Shown: positions 28,801-37,717, numbered from the stretch's first letter. The stretch: DNA of 64,000 nucleotides from an uncultured Clostridiaceae bacterium (GCA_946998225.1 CAMPYH010000003.1:100149-164148), one strand, 5' to 3'. Notes: generated by a model from the sequence alone, not told the origin. Made by a program: numbers and translations.

Positions 28801-29157
28801 GGGTTTATAGTACATACCGATAGTATTTGAATATGACACAAGTTTACTTAGATTTTCATATCCTTTATTATTCTTTACAAGTACAGTTAAATGGTATCTT
28901 GTTTTATCTTTTACAGGATCTTTATCTTCCATTTTTCTTTTTGCAATATATAGCTCACAACCAATAATTGGTTTTATGCCTTCTTTTTTACAAGCTTTAT
29001 AAAATTCCATAACACCATACATAACTCCATGATCAGTTATTGCTATAGCTTTCATACCAAGTTCTTTTACTCTTTTTGGTATTTCTTTTATTCTATTTGC
29101 TCCATCTAAAAGACTATACTCTGTATGTACATGTAAATGCACAAATTCATTATCCAT
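25804..29157 (-). CDS. dnaE: DNA polymerase III alpha subunit (DnaE)
   Basis: A 1117-aa replicative polymerase. The PHP domain begins HLHVHTEYSLLDGANRIKE near 8-26. The palm has GPGRGSGAGSL near 350 and the catalytic MPDFDVDF near 400. Further on are the fingers (GCMVYQEQVMQI near 665, KYAFNKSHAAAYA near 755), helix-hairpin-helix (KNLGLKAAENIVEERK) and a C-terminal OB domain. It is the DnaE form, without the exonuclease insertion of PolC. A GGAG site precedes the ATG. Confidence 0.97.
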   Translation of the reverse strand: MDNEFVHLHVHTEYSLLDGANRIKEIPKRVKELGMKAIAITDHGVMYGVMEFYKACKKEGIKPIIGCELYIAKRKMEDKDPVKDKTRYHLTVLVKNNKGYENLSKLVSYSNTIGMYYKPRIDKELLKKYSEGLIVLSGCMQGEIAQSLLLGNDAKAEEIALWYKDVFKDDFYLEIQANGLDEQNIVNTKIINLARKLNIKLVATNDAHYMYKEDAEVHEILLCMQTGKTIYDEDRMKFGTDQLYLKSYEEMAEAFKNVPEAIKNTKEIADKCELEIEFGNTKLPNYEISEKMSHFEYLKKLCYEGLKERYNELTDEIKDRIEYELSVINKMGFTDYFLIVWDFIRYAKENKIPVGPGRGSGAGSLAAYALKITDIDPLKYNLLFERFLNPERISMPDFDVDFCNERRSEVLAYVERKYGKDHVSQIITFGTLAARAVIRDVGRVLQIPLPKVDKIAKSVPFKPGITLEKALEENAEFKKMYDNDMEVKNIVDIAKKLEGMPKNMSTHACGVVITDKPLISYVPVAVNDGEIVTQYTMTILEELGLLKMDFLGLRTLTVIEECKKIVKKVRDIDVSVDKEMSDPNVFNLWKKGDTMCVFQFESPGMISFMKSLKPDNLEDIIAGVSLYRPGPMDQIPRYIKGKKDLNNIEYTHPALKSILEVTYGCMVYQEQVMQIVRKLAGYSLGRADLVRRAMGKKKLDIMEKERKVFIHGELDKDGNVLVPGCIRNGIDEKSANKIFDEMFEFAKYAFNKSHAAAYATLSYMTAYLKTYYTSEMLAATMNSYIGNLDKIPIYIDDANKHNIKVLSPDINKSFVKFGVEKESKNIIFGLGSIKNLGLKAAENIVEERKQNGIFKTFNDFIQRMKDKNLNKRSIEALIKAGALDKLDKNRQTLYASFEDVLDYYWNNKQDIMSGQISMLDILKEDKTNDLTEPEIYTEMEEFSTFQKLLMEKEMLGVYVSGHPLQAYYRTFKKMGVIDSSIFKETTESLERELGKEMSDEEEGDILLKQQELEQDKNAKTYSTGDKVVYIGMIENITRKQTKKGNVITFLDMSDIYGNIKVVAFENTYERVKDLIGEDRVVCVEGKLDMKIEGNESIVASNILPVRIKGVDINDLIK

Positions 29158-29212
29158 AATACTTTTCTCCCATATAAGATATATTTTTAGTATATCATAA
29201 AATTTGGATATA

Positions 29213-29240
29213 AAAAAAGCATATCTAAATATGCTTTTTT
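29213..29240 (-). terminator. Terminator after acpP
   Basis: A 12-bp stem (AAAAAAGCATAT / ATATGCTTTTTT) with a CTAA loop. It lies 25 bp past the acpP stop and upstream of dnaE. Confidence 0.8.
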
Positions 29241-29264
29241 CTCTTCATTCTTAAATTCTATTAA

Positions 29265-29513
29265 TTATTCTTCTGAAAGATTTGTCATAATGTAATCTAC
29301 TATATCACTTACCTTTTCAACTTTTTCTACTTCTTCATCTGGAATTTCAAGTCCAAAAGTTTCTTCTAGTTCAAGCATAAATGATACTATGTCTAATGAA
29401 TCAGCTCCTAAATCCTCTAAAAATGTTGCCTCAGGTGTTACTGCAGCATCTGATACTCCTAGTTGACTGATTATTATTTCCTTCACTTTGTTAAAAACTT
29501 CTTCTTTGTTCAT
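29265..29513 (-). CDS. acpP: Acyl carrier protein
   Basis: An 82-aa acidic four-helix protein that carries growing acyl chains on 4'-phosphopantetheine. The modified serine is in EDLGADSLDIVSF near residue 40. The ATG at 29513 was chosen because GGAGG lies five bases upstream; a longer frame starting 12 codons earlier crosses that site. It is the only fatty-acid synthesis gene in view. Confidence 0.95.
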   Translation of the reverse strand: MNKEEVFNKVKEIIISQLGVSDAAVTPEATFLEDLGADSLDIVSFMLELEETFGLEIPDEEVEKVEKVSDIVDYIMTNLSEE

Positions 29514-29587
29514 TTTTCCTCCACATCTAGCTGACTTAAGCAGCTTCATAATAATTATATATATTTACTTAATAGAAAGCAAGTATG

Positions 29588-30556
29588 TTAATCTTTTTTA
29601 GGATAAGGCATTTGAAACATAGATATTTCTTCACCATTACACTTAAGTAAAATTATATCCTTACTTGTAGATTTAAACATCTCTATTTCTGCTTTTTTTT
29701 CTGTTTTTATTAAATTTATTAAATTTTCTATATTTTTATCTATCTCACCTTTGTAATTTGTACCTATAACATATTCTGGTTTAGCTTTTTCTACTAGATC
29801 TTGTGAAACATATTCATCTCTTCCTAAATTCCCTATTTTTAAAACATCAACATCTGGCCAGTATATATCTTTTTGTTTTTTCTTTTCTAGATCTCCTGTA
29901 AACAAGAAACTTTTTTCATCTAGTGTAAGTACAAAAGCAATAGATGCATCTGTTTTGTTTTTGGGTTCTGAATTTAAAACATTTAATATTTCTATTCTAG
30001 CTCTTCCAATATCTATAGTATCTCCTTTATTTATTTGAGTTAGCTTTTGTTTTTTATTCATAAGCACTCTTAAAAAGTTTTCTACCATAATATTATCTAG
30101 ACTTACAAGTGGCATATATATCTTGTCTACATTCATTGTGTCTACTAAATTTGCAGCACCACCCATATTTTCATCTGTTGGAAGTGTAAGTATTAAATGA
30201 TCTATTCTATTTACATCTTGTGTTTTTAAAAAGAATTTTAAATCTTCTACATCTGATGCTGTGCCAGTATTTACTAATATTGTCTGTCCACCTGTTTTTA
30301 AAAGTGTTGCTTCACTTTTTTTAAGAGGTATGTAATATATTTCAAGATTAGTAAAATTTGCTTTACCAGCTTCTCCAAAAATATTTTGAAAATCTATTGT
30401 AGATGGATTAACCGTACTATTTATACCTATTACAGGTGTTGCTTTTCTAAATTCTTCTATCTTTTTAGAAAAATCTTCTATCTCACCTGTATAGATACTA
30501 CCTACAACTAAAAACGCAAGAGCACTTTCGATTAATATTTTTCCAAAATTACCCAA
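29588..30556 (-). CDS. ComEC-like beta-lactamase-fold protein without metal-binding motif
   Basis: A 322-aa protein with an N-terminal signal-anchor segment (about 7-22). Its fold pattern is like the C-terminal hydrolase domain of ComEC: a strand at GQTILVNTGTASDVEDL near 90, the metal-motif position near 121-132, FLFTGDLE near 217-224, and VLKIGNLGRDEYVS near 238-251. The usual HxHxDH is replaced by LPTDEN and the usual HHG by NLG, so both histidine clusters are missing. Translation starts at TTG 30556 after GAGG, overlapping the upstream membrane gene by 25 bases. Probably not a hydrolase. Confidence 0.7.
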   Translation of the reverse strand: MGNFGKILIESALAFLVVGSIYTGEIEDFSKKIEEFRKATPVIGINSTVNPSTIDFQNIFGEAGKANFTNLEIYYIPLKKSEATLLKTGGQTILVNTGTASDVEDLKFFLKTQDVNRIDHLILTLPTDENMGGAANLVDTMNVDKIYMPLVSLDNIMVENFLRVLMNKKQKLTQINKGDTIDIGRARIEILNVLNSEPKNKTDASIAFVLTLDEKSFLFTGDLEKKKQKDIYWPDVDVLKIGNLGRDEYVSQDLVEKAKPEYVIGTNYKGEIDKNIENLINLIKTEKKAEIEMFKSTSKDIILLKCNGEEISMFQMPYPKKD

Positions 30557-31932
30557 TTTTTCCTCTTTCTTAAATATATTATACCTATTAATATAAATAT
30601 AATCATATCTGTTATAAAAAAGCTATATAAATAACATTTGTAAGCTGAAATTTTAAAACTTATATATATTAATATATATGGTAATACAGACTCGGTAATT
30701 AATATTACATTTAAAAGTTTTTTAATTTTACTTTTCTTCTCTTCCGCATTTTTATCTTTTGTTTTTATATTTCCTAATCCAAATAATTTGTATATTAAAA
30801 ATATATTTAGCATATTTATAATTATACTCATATTCAAGAATTTTATATTGTTTATTACTTCATTTTGAATACTTAAATTATTTGTAAATAGTTTTACTAT
30901 TTTATATGGCTTTAGATATATAAAACTTACAAAGATAATTCCTAAAATCAATGTATATATTATTTGAAATCTAATATCTTCTTTACTTTTTTTTAGTTTT
31001 ATATCTTGATATATTTTATTTGATACAAAATATATTAAATGTTTTATAAGCATAATTATTGAAAAAGATATTATAAAAACTATAGCTTTCCTTGGAAAAT
31101 CTTTACTTTTATTTAAAAATAAATATATAAAAAGTATTAAGGCTGAAACTACTTCTAATATATATGGATATATTATTACATCCTTTTCTATATTTTTAAT
31201 TCTTATTCTATCTTTAATTTTAAGCTTAATTATATTTTTAGTTTCTTTTAAAATATTTGCTTTTGTAAGATATTTTTTAATATCTTTAATAACTAAAACA
31301 ATCATTAATATAGATGCTACAGAATATATTGTATTTGTTATATTAAAAAGCATTCCTAAAGTATATATGAATATAACTGCAATATATCTTAAATAAATAT
31401 TGTTTGTTTTTTTATTATTTTCATTTTTACTTTTACTTTTATCTTTACTTTTATTTTCATTTATCAAAACATATTTTTTAATATTAATATAATTAAAAAC
31501 ATTAAATATAAATATTCCGCTTATATATGCTAAACTGTTTAACTTTATTCTTTCTGGCACTAAATAATATTCTAAAAAAATATTTGAACTAGCTAAGCTT
31601 TTATTTATTAGTGGAAATATTATACTTATTACCAGATAAAATGCTGCAGCTATTCCTAAGTTTAGTAATATATTGTTTTTTAATTCAGTAAATTTTAAAT
31701 CTTCTTTTTTTAAAGATAATATGAAACCTATAAAAATATAGTGAATTAAAAAGATATTTAATCCTGGAATATTAGTTTTTAATGTAAATATATTTTCTTT
31801 AAATCTTATGCTTCCAGTAAAAATGAAAAAGCTTAGATATGTGATTAAAAATACAAATAAATAAAAAACAATATCACTGCTTTGCTTTTTTACTTCTTTT
31901 TTAATTTTTTCTATTTCTTTAGTGTTTTTCAT
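30532..31932 (-). CDS. Polytopic membrane protein, unknown
   Basis: A 466-aa protein with about 11-12 hydrophobic segments in two blocks separated by a Lys/Ser/Asn-rich loop near 170-185. No motif was recognised. The start is placed at the ATG at 31932, with AGGAG six bases upstream; the longer frame begins inside the rpsT terminator. It overlaps the beta-lactamase-fold gene, so the two are probably translated together and may act together. Isoleucine, lysine and asparagine content is very high, as elsewhere in the window. Confidence 0.6.
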   Translation of the reverse strand: MKNTKEIEKIKKEVKKQSSDIVFYLFVFLITYLSFFIFTGSIRFKENIFTLKTNIPGLNIFLIHYIFIGFILSLKKEDLKFTELKNNILLNLGIAAAFYLVISIIFPLINKSLASSNIFLEYYLVPERIKLNSLAYISGIFIFNVFNYINIKKYVLINENKSKDKSKSKNENNKKTNNIYLRYIAVIFIYTLGMLFNITNTIYSVASILMIVLVIKDIKKYLTKANILKETKNIIKLKIKDRIRIKNIEKDVIIYPYILEVVSALILFIYLFLNKSKDFPRKAIVFIISFSIIMLIKHLIYFVSNKIYQDIKLKKSKEDIRFQIIYTLILGIIFVSFIYLKPYKIVKLFTNNLSIQNEVINNIKFLNMSIIINMLNIFLIYKLFGLGNIKTKDKNAEEKKSKIKKLLNVILITESVLPYILIYISFKISAYKCYLYSFFITDMIIFILIGIIYLRKRKNWVILEKY

Positions 31933-31941
31933 TTTTTCTCC

Positions 31942-31969
31942 TAGTAAAAAAAGCACTCTCGTGCTTTTT
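31942..31969 (-). terminator. Terminator after rpsT
   Basis: A 9-bp stem (AAAAAGCAC / GTGCTTTTT) with a 4-nt loop and T-run on the minus strand, 13 bp past the rpsT stop codon. Confidence 0.8.
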
Positions 31970-31981
31970 GTTTAATTTATA

Positions 31982-32251
31982 TTAAGCTTTTTTTAATTCG
32001 TTTAATTTTCTAGCCATTGAAGATTTTTTTCTTGAACCACTGTTTAATTTTATAGCTCCTTTTTTAACTGCAACGTCTATCTTCACTATAGCTTTTTTCA
32101 TTGCTTCTTCTGCTTCTTCAACATTAGCTTCTGCTAATTTAGCTTCAAATGCTTTTACTGCATTTTTATATTCTGTTTTAATAATTTGATTTTGTTGTTT
32201 TCTTGTTTCAGAAGAACGCATTCTTTTTTCAGCTGATTTAATATTTGGCAT
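31982..32251 (-). CDS. rpsT: 30S ribosomal protein S20
   Basis: An 89-aa basic helical protein beginning MPNIKSAEKRMRSSETRKQQ, with the C-terminal KKGAIKLNSGSRKKSSMARKL-type helix. It binds 16S rRNA early in 30S assembly. GAGGAG precedes the ATG. It is transcribed as a single gene with its own terminator. Confidence 0.95.
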   Translation of the reverse strand: MPNIKSAEKRMRSSETRKQQNQIIKTEYKNAVKAFEAKLAEANVEEAEEAMKKAIVKIDVAVKKGAIKLNSGSRKKSSMARKLNELKKA

Positions 32252-32361
32252 TTTCTCCTCCTCTTAGTTTTTCCATTGTATCACACTTATATATTTGTGT
32301 CTAAATTAAGACTGAGACTTCTTATTTAACATAGATATTTTAAAACAAAAACTAAAATATT

Positions 32362-32390
32362 GCAAGGAGTTTGACTCCTTGCTCTTTTTT
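32362..32390. terminator. Hairpin terminator between rpsT and a membrane protein gene
   Basis: A perfect 9-bp stem (GCAAGGAGT / ACTCCTTGC) with a 3-nt loop. The better T-run is on the plus strand, but its position just past the stop at 32416 suggests it also ends the minus-strand gene. Confidence 0.55.
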
Positions 32391-32415
32391 ATTTCTAATT
32401 TAATCTATTTTTTAT

Positions 32416-32886
32416 TTATTTTTTTGTTTTTTTAACTTTTTCAGTTTTAGCCATTTTCTTAATTGTTTCACTAATTTTTCTCTTCTTACCTTTAGCATTA
32501 GATTTTTCTGATTCTAATTCTTGACTTCTTACATAATTTCCGAAGTTTATAGCTACTATTGATATTACAAAGTAGAAAAAAGCCATAATGAATAAATCAG
32601 TAAAACCTTCCATATTATTTTGACTTGTTATTGCTACAAGTCCAGGCATAATTAAAATATACATTAATATTGGTAATTTATAATCTTTTCCTTCTTTGTA
32701 TCCATAAGCTGTAGATATACAAGCTACAAGAGCTGGGAATAATATATATACAACATATGAAAATGGCATTAAATTTGTACTTTGTATAGCTATTGGTAAT
32801 GCATAAAAGATATTAATAAGCATTATCATTGATATAACAAAAACATCATTATATTTTTGTTTATTTTTCTCTTTAGTATCCATCAT
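32416..32886 (-). CDS. Four- to five-helix membrane protein, unknown
   Basis: A 156-aa protein with hydrophobic segments at about 17-38, 44-62, 72-88 and 96-116, then a strongly basic Lys-rich C-terminal tail. No domain was recognised. It follows gatB in the same direction with a gap of about 50 bp and may be the last gene of that transcription unit. Confidence 0.55.
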   Translation of the reverse strand: MMDTKEKNKQKYNDVFVISMIMLINIFYALPIAIQSTNLMPFSYVVYILFPALVACISTAYGYKEGKDYKLPILMYILIMPGLVAITSQNNMEGFTDLFIMAFFYFVISIVAINFGNYVRSQELESEKSNAKGKKRKISETIKKMAKTEKVKKTKK

Positions 32887-32937
32887 TCCTCCTATTTAGT
32901 TTAATATTATATAAACTAATTCATTTTTTCAATTTAA

Positions 32938-34356
32938 TTAATACTTATTTAATTCTTCTGTAGCTAATTTATTTGCAAGAACAGGATTTGCTTTTCCTTT
33001 TGTTTCTTTCATTACTCTTCCTACAATACTGCTTGCAACTCTGTCTCTTCCATTTTTATGATCTTCTATATATTTTGGATTTTCTTCAATTATTTTTTTA
33101 ATTATATTCCTAATTTCATCTTCATCATTTAATTGTACAAGACCTAATTCTTTTATTACAGCTTTAGGATCTTTTCCTAAATATATTTCAGGTAATACTT
33201 CTTTTCTTGCATGATTTAAAGGTATTTCACCTTTTTTTACAATCTCTAAAAGTTCACCTAATTTTTCTGGATCTATATCATTTATTTTAACTGTTTCTTC
33301 TTTAATTTTACTTTGTATATCTGTCAAAATTAAATTAACAGCTCCATTATAGTCGTCTGTGTATTTTATTGTTTCTAAGAAAAGATTATATAAATTTTTA
33401 TTAGCAATTAATATATCTATATCTCTTAAACTTAAATTATATTCTTCTTTGAATTTCTTTCTTATTTCATTTGGAAGCATTTCCATATGATATTTTATAT
33501 CTTCAATCCAATCCATATCTAGTTTAATTACTGGTATATTTGGTTCTGGAATATATTTATAATCTGCTGCTGTTTCTTTTTCACGCATAAATACTGTTTC
33601 ATTTATGCTTTCATCAAACCTTCTTGTTGTTTGAACTTCAGTTTCATTATTTTCAATAAGTTTTTTCTTTCTTTCTATTTCAAACTCTACAGCTCTTTCT
33701 AGATTTGATATAGTATTTATATTCTTTACTTCTGTTCTTGTTCCAAATGGTTCACCTGGTTTATTTATAGATATATTAAGATCACATCTTAATGATCCAT
33801 CTTCCATCTTACCATCAGATATTCCTAAAAATGTAACTATCTCTCTTATTCCTTCAACATATTTTTTAGCTTCATATGCTGATGTCATTTCTGGTTTTGA
33901 AACTATTTCAACAAGTGGTGTTCCAGCTCTATTGAAATCTATTAATGTTAAATTTCCAGGGTGATATTGTTTTGCTGTATCTTCTTCAACATGTACTCTT
34001 TCAATTCCTATCTTTTTAGTAGTTCCATCTTCTAGAGTTATTTCTATATATCCATCACTTCCAATTGGAAAATAGTTTTGTGTATCTTGGTATCCACTAG
34101 ATAAATCTGAATAGAAATAGTTCTTTCTATCAAATTTAGCTCTTGGATCTATTTTAAAGTTTAATGCATGACATGCTTTTATAGCTTGTTCAAATGCTTT
34201 CTTATTTGGAAGTGGAAGTACTCCAGGGTGTGCTAAATCTTTTGAATTTACATTCATATTTGGTTGTGAAATTGTATCTACTTTTGCACCTGAAAACATT
34301 TTTGTATTTGTTTTTAACTCAAGATGTATTTCAATTCCTATTACTACATTATACAT
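32938..34356 (-). CDS. gatB: Asp/Glu-tRNA amidotransferase subunit B
   Basis: A 472-aa GatB that phosphorylates and amidates misacylated Glu-tRNA-Gln or Asp-tRNA-Asn. The catalytic cradle is recognisable: GIEIHLELKTNTKMF near 6-20, FDRKNYFY near 101, RVHVEEDTAK near 140, DFNRAGTPLVEIV near 160, and KMEDGSLRCDLNIS near 205. The C-terminal YqeY-like tail binds tRNA. Kinase and Mg-binding residues look retained. It overlaps the gatA-like gene by eight bases. Confidence 0.92.
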   Translation of the reverse strand: MYNVVIGIEIHLELKTNTKMFSGAKVDTISQPNMNVNSKDLAHPGVLPLPNKKAFEQAIKACHALNFKIDPRAKFDRKNYFYSDLSSGYQDTQNYFPIGSDGYIEITLEDGTTKKIGIERVHVEEDTAKQYHPGNLTLIDFNRAGTPLVEIVSKPEMTSAYEAKKYVEGIREIVTFLGISDGKMEDGSLRCDLNISINKPGEPFGTRTEVKNINTISNLERAVEFEIERKKKLIENNETEVQTTRRFDESINETVFMREKETAADYKYIPEPNIPVIKLDMDWIEDIKYHMEMLPNEIRKKFKEEYNLSLRDIDILIANKNLYNLFLETIKYTDDYNGAVNLILTDIQSKIKEETVKINDIDPEKLGELLEIVKKGEIPLNHARKEVLPEIYLGKDPKAVIKELGLVQLNDEDEIRNIIKKIIEENPKYIEDHKNGRDRVASSIVGRVMKETKGKANPVLANKLATEELNKY

Positions 34357-35356
34357 TTAATGCCTCCTTATTTAATGTTTTTGCAAAATTAAATAAAGTG
34401 TTTTCACAAAATGGTTTAGCACATATTATTACTTCATCTTCATTTAATTTCATTTTTAATGCTGGCATTCCTGATAAAACTACTGCTGATGCAAAGTTTA
34501 ATTTTATATTTTTCTCATCTGCTTCATTTAAATTTGAACAATTTAAAACAAGTACTTCATCATCATTAATCATCTTATTCATTTTTTCAGATATTAATCT
34601 TCTAAGTTTCATTGCTCTAAAGTATGTATCTTCTAAATTTTCTTTATTAAGTACAAAACTTCCTAAAAGATTTACTTTTTTAGCCTCATATTCAAAATTT
34701 GATCTTGAATTAATTATTATTTCTTCATATGAATTTCCTTTTTCTCTTAATCCATATCTTATTCCATCTATTGCTGCTAAATTAGTGCTAGCTTCTCCAT
34801 ATGTAATTATATCTAAAACTGTTTTAGATAAATTTAATACTTTATCTTCTGAAAAACTATCTAAATCTAAATCTTTTGATTTAACTTCTGATTTTTCAAA
34901 TATAAAATTTTCTTCTTTACAAGTTAAATCCATCATATCTTTTCCAGAAATATCTTCTAATATTTGAATTATATCTTCAATATTTTTGCTATATATTGAT
35001 ATATTGTCCATACTTGATACAAATCCAAAAAGACCATATCTAGATACTCTTCCATAACTTGGTTTAAATCCAATAATTTCTCCTTCTTTTTCATTTAGCA
35101 TATTTAAACCAGTTTCAGCTATAACTGCTATATTTTCATTATTCTCATTTATTTTATTTAAAATATTTTTATTATATCCATTTTCTAAACCAAATTCATT
35201 ATTTAGTTTTTCAATTTCTATATTATATTTTTTCTCATTTAATCTATTTATTATTGTAGCTGTATATATTGAAGTAAAACCTTTTAATGTTTTACTACTT
35301 CCATCTACTTCTTTTCCTTTTACACTTATATTATTTGAAATTATTATATTCTTCAT
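34349..35356 (-). CDS. GatA-like amidase-fold protein lacking the catalytic Ser-cisSer region
   Basis: A 335-aa protein in the gatA position of gatC-gatA-gatB. Canonical GatA is about 485 aa. Conserved blocks are GFTSIYTATIINRL near 26-39 and GFKPSYGRVSRYGLFGFVSS near 96-115, the latter nearly identical to GatA. Between them the PGGSSGGSA loop with the cis-serine is deleted. The SDTGGSIRQPA nucleophile segment reads AETGLNMLNEK, so the nucleophilic Ser is Asn. The Lys of the triad (SVKGK, K13) may remain. Glutaminase activity should be lost, while the frame and overlaps with gatB and gatC are intact. Confidence 0.85.
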   Translation of the reverse strand: MKNIIISNNISVKGKEVDGSSKTLKGFTSIYTATIINRLNEKKYNIEIEKLNNEFGLENGYNKNILNKINENNENIAVIAETGLNMLNEKEGEIIGFKPSYGRVSRYGLFGFVSSMDNISIYSKNIEDIIQILEDISGKDMMDLTCKEENFIFEKSEVKSKDLDLDSFSEDKVLNLSKTVLDIITYGEASTNLAAIDGIRYGLREKGNSYEEIIINSRSNFEYEAKKVNLLGSFVLNKENLEDTYFRAMKLRRLISEKMNKMINDDEVLVLNCSNLNEADEKNIKLNFASAVVLSGMPALKMKLNEDEVIICAKPFCENTLFNFAKTLNKEALNV

Positions 35357-35652
35357 TAATTCACCACCTTTGGAATTGTGAAAAATCCATCTTTATATTC
35401 ATCTGAAAGTGAAACCGCTTCTTTTGAATTTTCAACTTGATCTGAAACAACATCATCTCTTAAATATGTTATTTCATTATCATAGATTGGACTTACCATA
35501 ATTTCTGTTTTTTCTAAATCTATATTTATATTTTTTATTTCATTTATTTTTTCTTTAAATTCTTCTAAATCTTTCATAAACTTTTCAGTTTCTTGATCAT
35601 TTAGTTTTAATTTCATATCTTTTTCAAGAATTTCTATTTCTTTATTTTTCAT
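35356..35652 (-). CDS. gatC: Asp/Glu-tRNA amidotransferase subunit C
   Basis: A 98-aa GatC, the small belt subunit that wraps GatA against GatB. The C-terminal pattern 'tyLReDvv ... d-ykdGfFtIPKVV' is typical. It starts within the topA end (11-base overlap) after a GAGG site and overlaps the gatA-like start by one base, so the three subunits appear translationally coupled. Confidence 0.85.
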   Translation of the reverse strand: MKNKEIEILEKDMKLKLNDQETEKFMKDLEEFKEKINEIKNINIDLEKTEIMVSPIYDNEITYLRDDVVSDQVENSKEAVSLSDEYKDGFFTIPKVVN

Positions 35653-37705
35653 TATTCGCCTCTTTATTTTTTAGTTTTTTCTCTTTTTCTTCACCAGGCT
35701 TATTCCAAGAAATATAATCACATGTTGTTTCTTTGTTCTTTTCACCTTTGTTATTTTCACATATGTAAAATTTATATCCACGTCTACTTTTTCTTTCAAC
35801 AACTTTTCCGCCACATTTTGGACATTTTCCAACTTCAACAATATCTAAAGATATTGTGTTTTTACATGCTGGATATCCTGGACATGCTAAAAATCTTCCA
35901 TATCTGCTTTCTTTATATACCATCTTTCTTCCGCATTTTTCACAAACTACATCTGATTCTACAACTTCTTCTTTAGCTTTTTCTTTTAATTCAAGTGAAG
36001 AAAGTTCTTTTTCTGCTTTTTCTAATTCCTGCTCAAATTCCTTATAAAAGTTTTCCATTAACTTCTTCCACTTTACTTGTCCTTCTTCAATCTCATCTAG
36101 TTTTTCTTCTACATTTGCTGTAAATTCAATATTTACAATATTAGGGAAGAATTTTTCCATTATTTCTGTTACTAAAAATCCTGTATTTGTTGGTTTAAAT
36201 TGTCTTCCTTCTTTTTCAACATATTTTCTAGAAAGTATTGTTGAAATGATTGGTGCATAAGTACTTGGTCTTCCTACACCATTTTCTTCAAGTGTTTTAA
36301 CTAGTGTACTTTCAGTAAATCTTGCTGGTGGATTTGTAAATTTTTGTTCTTTATTATATTTAACAAATTTAACTTTTTCATTTTCTTTTAGTTCCGGAAA
36401 AACATTTTCATCTTCATCTTCTTTTTCGTCTTTGTTTTTATCTTCATCACTAATAGATTTATATACTTTTAAAAATCCATCAAAATTAATTTTAGAACCA
36501 TTTGTTCTAAACTCATATGTACTTGCATCTAATTTAACTGTAACTGTATCATAAACAGCTGGTGCCATTTGTGAACATAAAAATCTTTTATATATTAAGC
36601 TATATAATTTGTATTCATCACTAGTTAAATATTCTTTTATTTCTTCGGGTGTATATTCTAAGCTTGTAGGTCTTATTGCTTCATGTGCATCTTGAGCGTT
36701 TTTACTTTTTCTGAAATATCTTTTTTCATAATATGTATTACCATATTTTTCTTTAATAAGTTTTTCAGCTGCTTGCATTGCATTTTCAGCAATTCTAGTT
36801 GAGTCTGTTCTCATATATGTAATTAGACCTGTTTGACCTTTTTTAGGAATATTTACACCTTCATAAAGTCTTTGTGCTACCATCATTGTTTTTTTAGTAC
36901 TAAATCTTAAAACATTTGATGCTGTTTGTTGTAATGTACTAGTTATAAATGGTGGAGCTGGATTTCTTTTTTTAGTACCTTTTACAATTTCCTTAACTTT
37001 TATATTATTTGTATCAATACTATCTAAAATTTCTTTTACTTCTTTTTCACTTTTTATTTCTTGCTTTTTACCATCTTTTCCGTAAAATTTAGAAACAAAC
37101 TCTGTATTTAAATCATCTTTTAATACCATTTCTAAATTCCAATACTCTTCTGGAATAAATGCATTAATTTCTCTTTCTCTATCTACAACAAGTTTAAGAG
37201 CAACCGATTGTACTCTACCTGCTGAAAGACCACTTTTAACATTTTTCCAAAGTATTGGTGAAATTTTATATCCAACTATTCTATCTAATACTCTTCTTGC
37301 TTGCTGTGCATCTACAGTATTTTCTTCTATACATCTTGGTTTTTTTAAAGCTTCTTCTACAGCATTTTTTGTTATTTCATTAAATGTTACACGAACATTT
37401 TCTTTTCCATTTATATCTAAAATATGTGCAATATGCCAAGCTATAGCCTCACCTTCACGGTCAGGGTCAGTTGCAAGATATACAACATCTGCTGCTTTTG
37501 CTTCTTTTTTTAATTCTTTAATTAAATTGCCTTGTCCTCTTACATTAATGTATTCTGGTTCAAACTTCTCTAAATCTACACCCAGTCTTGATTTCGGAAG
37601 GTCTCTTACATGTCCCTTTGATGCTATAACTTTTGTTGATTTAGGAAGCATTTTCGAGATTGTTTTTGCTTTTGTTGGTGATTCAACTATTATTAGTTTC
37701 TTCAT
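35642..37705 (-). CDS. topA: DNA topoisomerase I
   Basis: A 687-aa type IA topoisomerase that relaxes negative supercoils. Toprim begins KKLIIVESPTKAKTI and includes DPDREGEAIAWH near 80. The catalytic tyrosine is in GLITYMRTDSTRIAE near 295. Two C-terminal zinc-ribbon modules follow (CEKCGRKM...CPGYPAC near 590 and CPKCGGKV near 633). It lies between murG and gatC and overlaps gatC. Confidence 0.96.
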   Translation of the reverse strand: MKKLIIVESPTKAKTISKMLPKSTKVIASKGHVRDLPKSRLGVDLEKFEPEYINVRGQGNLIKELKKEAKAADVVYLATDPDREGEAIAWHIAHILDINGKENVRVTFNEITKNAVEEALKKPRCIEENTVDAQQARRVLDRIVGYKISPILWKNVKSGLSAGRVQSVALKLVVDREREINAFIPEEYWNLEMVLKDDLNTEFVSKFYGKDGKKQEIKSEKEVKEILDSIDTNNIKVKEIVKGTKKRNPAPPFITSTLQQTASNVLRFSTKKTMMVAQRLYEGVNIPKKGQTGLITYMRTDSTRIAENAMQAAEKLIKEKYGNTYYEKRYFRKSKNAQDAHEAIRPTSLEYTPEEIKEYLTSDEYKLYSLIYKRFLCSQMAPAVYDTVTVKLDASTYEFRTNGSKINFDGFLKVYKSISDEDKNKDEKEDEDENVFPELKENEKVKFVKYNKEQKFTNPPARFTESTLVKTLEENGVGRPSTYAPIISTILSRKYVEKEGRQFKPTNTGFLVTEIMEKFFPNIVNIEFTANVEEKLDEIEEGQVKWKKLMENFYKEFEQELEKAEKELSSLELKEKAKEEVVESDVVCEKCGRKMVYKESRYGRFLACPGYPACKNTISLDIVEVGKCPKCGGKVVERKSRRGYKFYICENNKGEKNKETTCDYISWNKPGEEKEKKLKNKEANNEK

Positions 37706-37717
37706 GTACTGTCCTTT

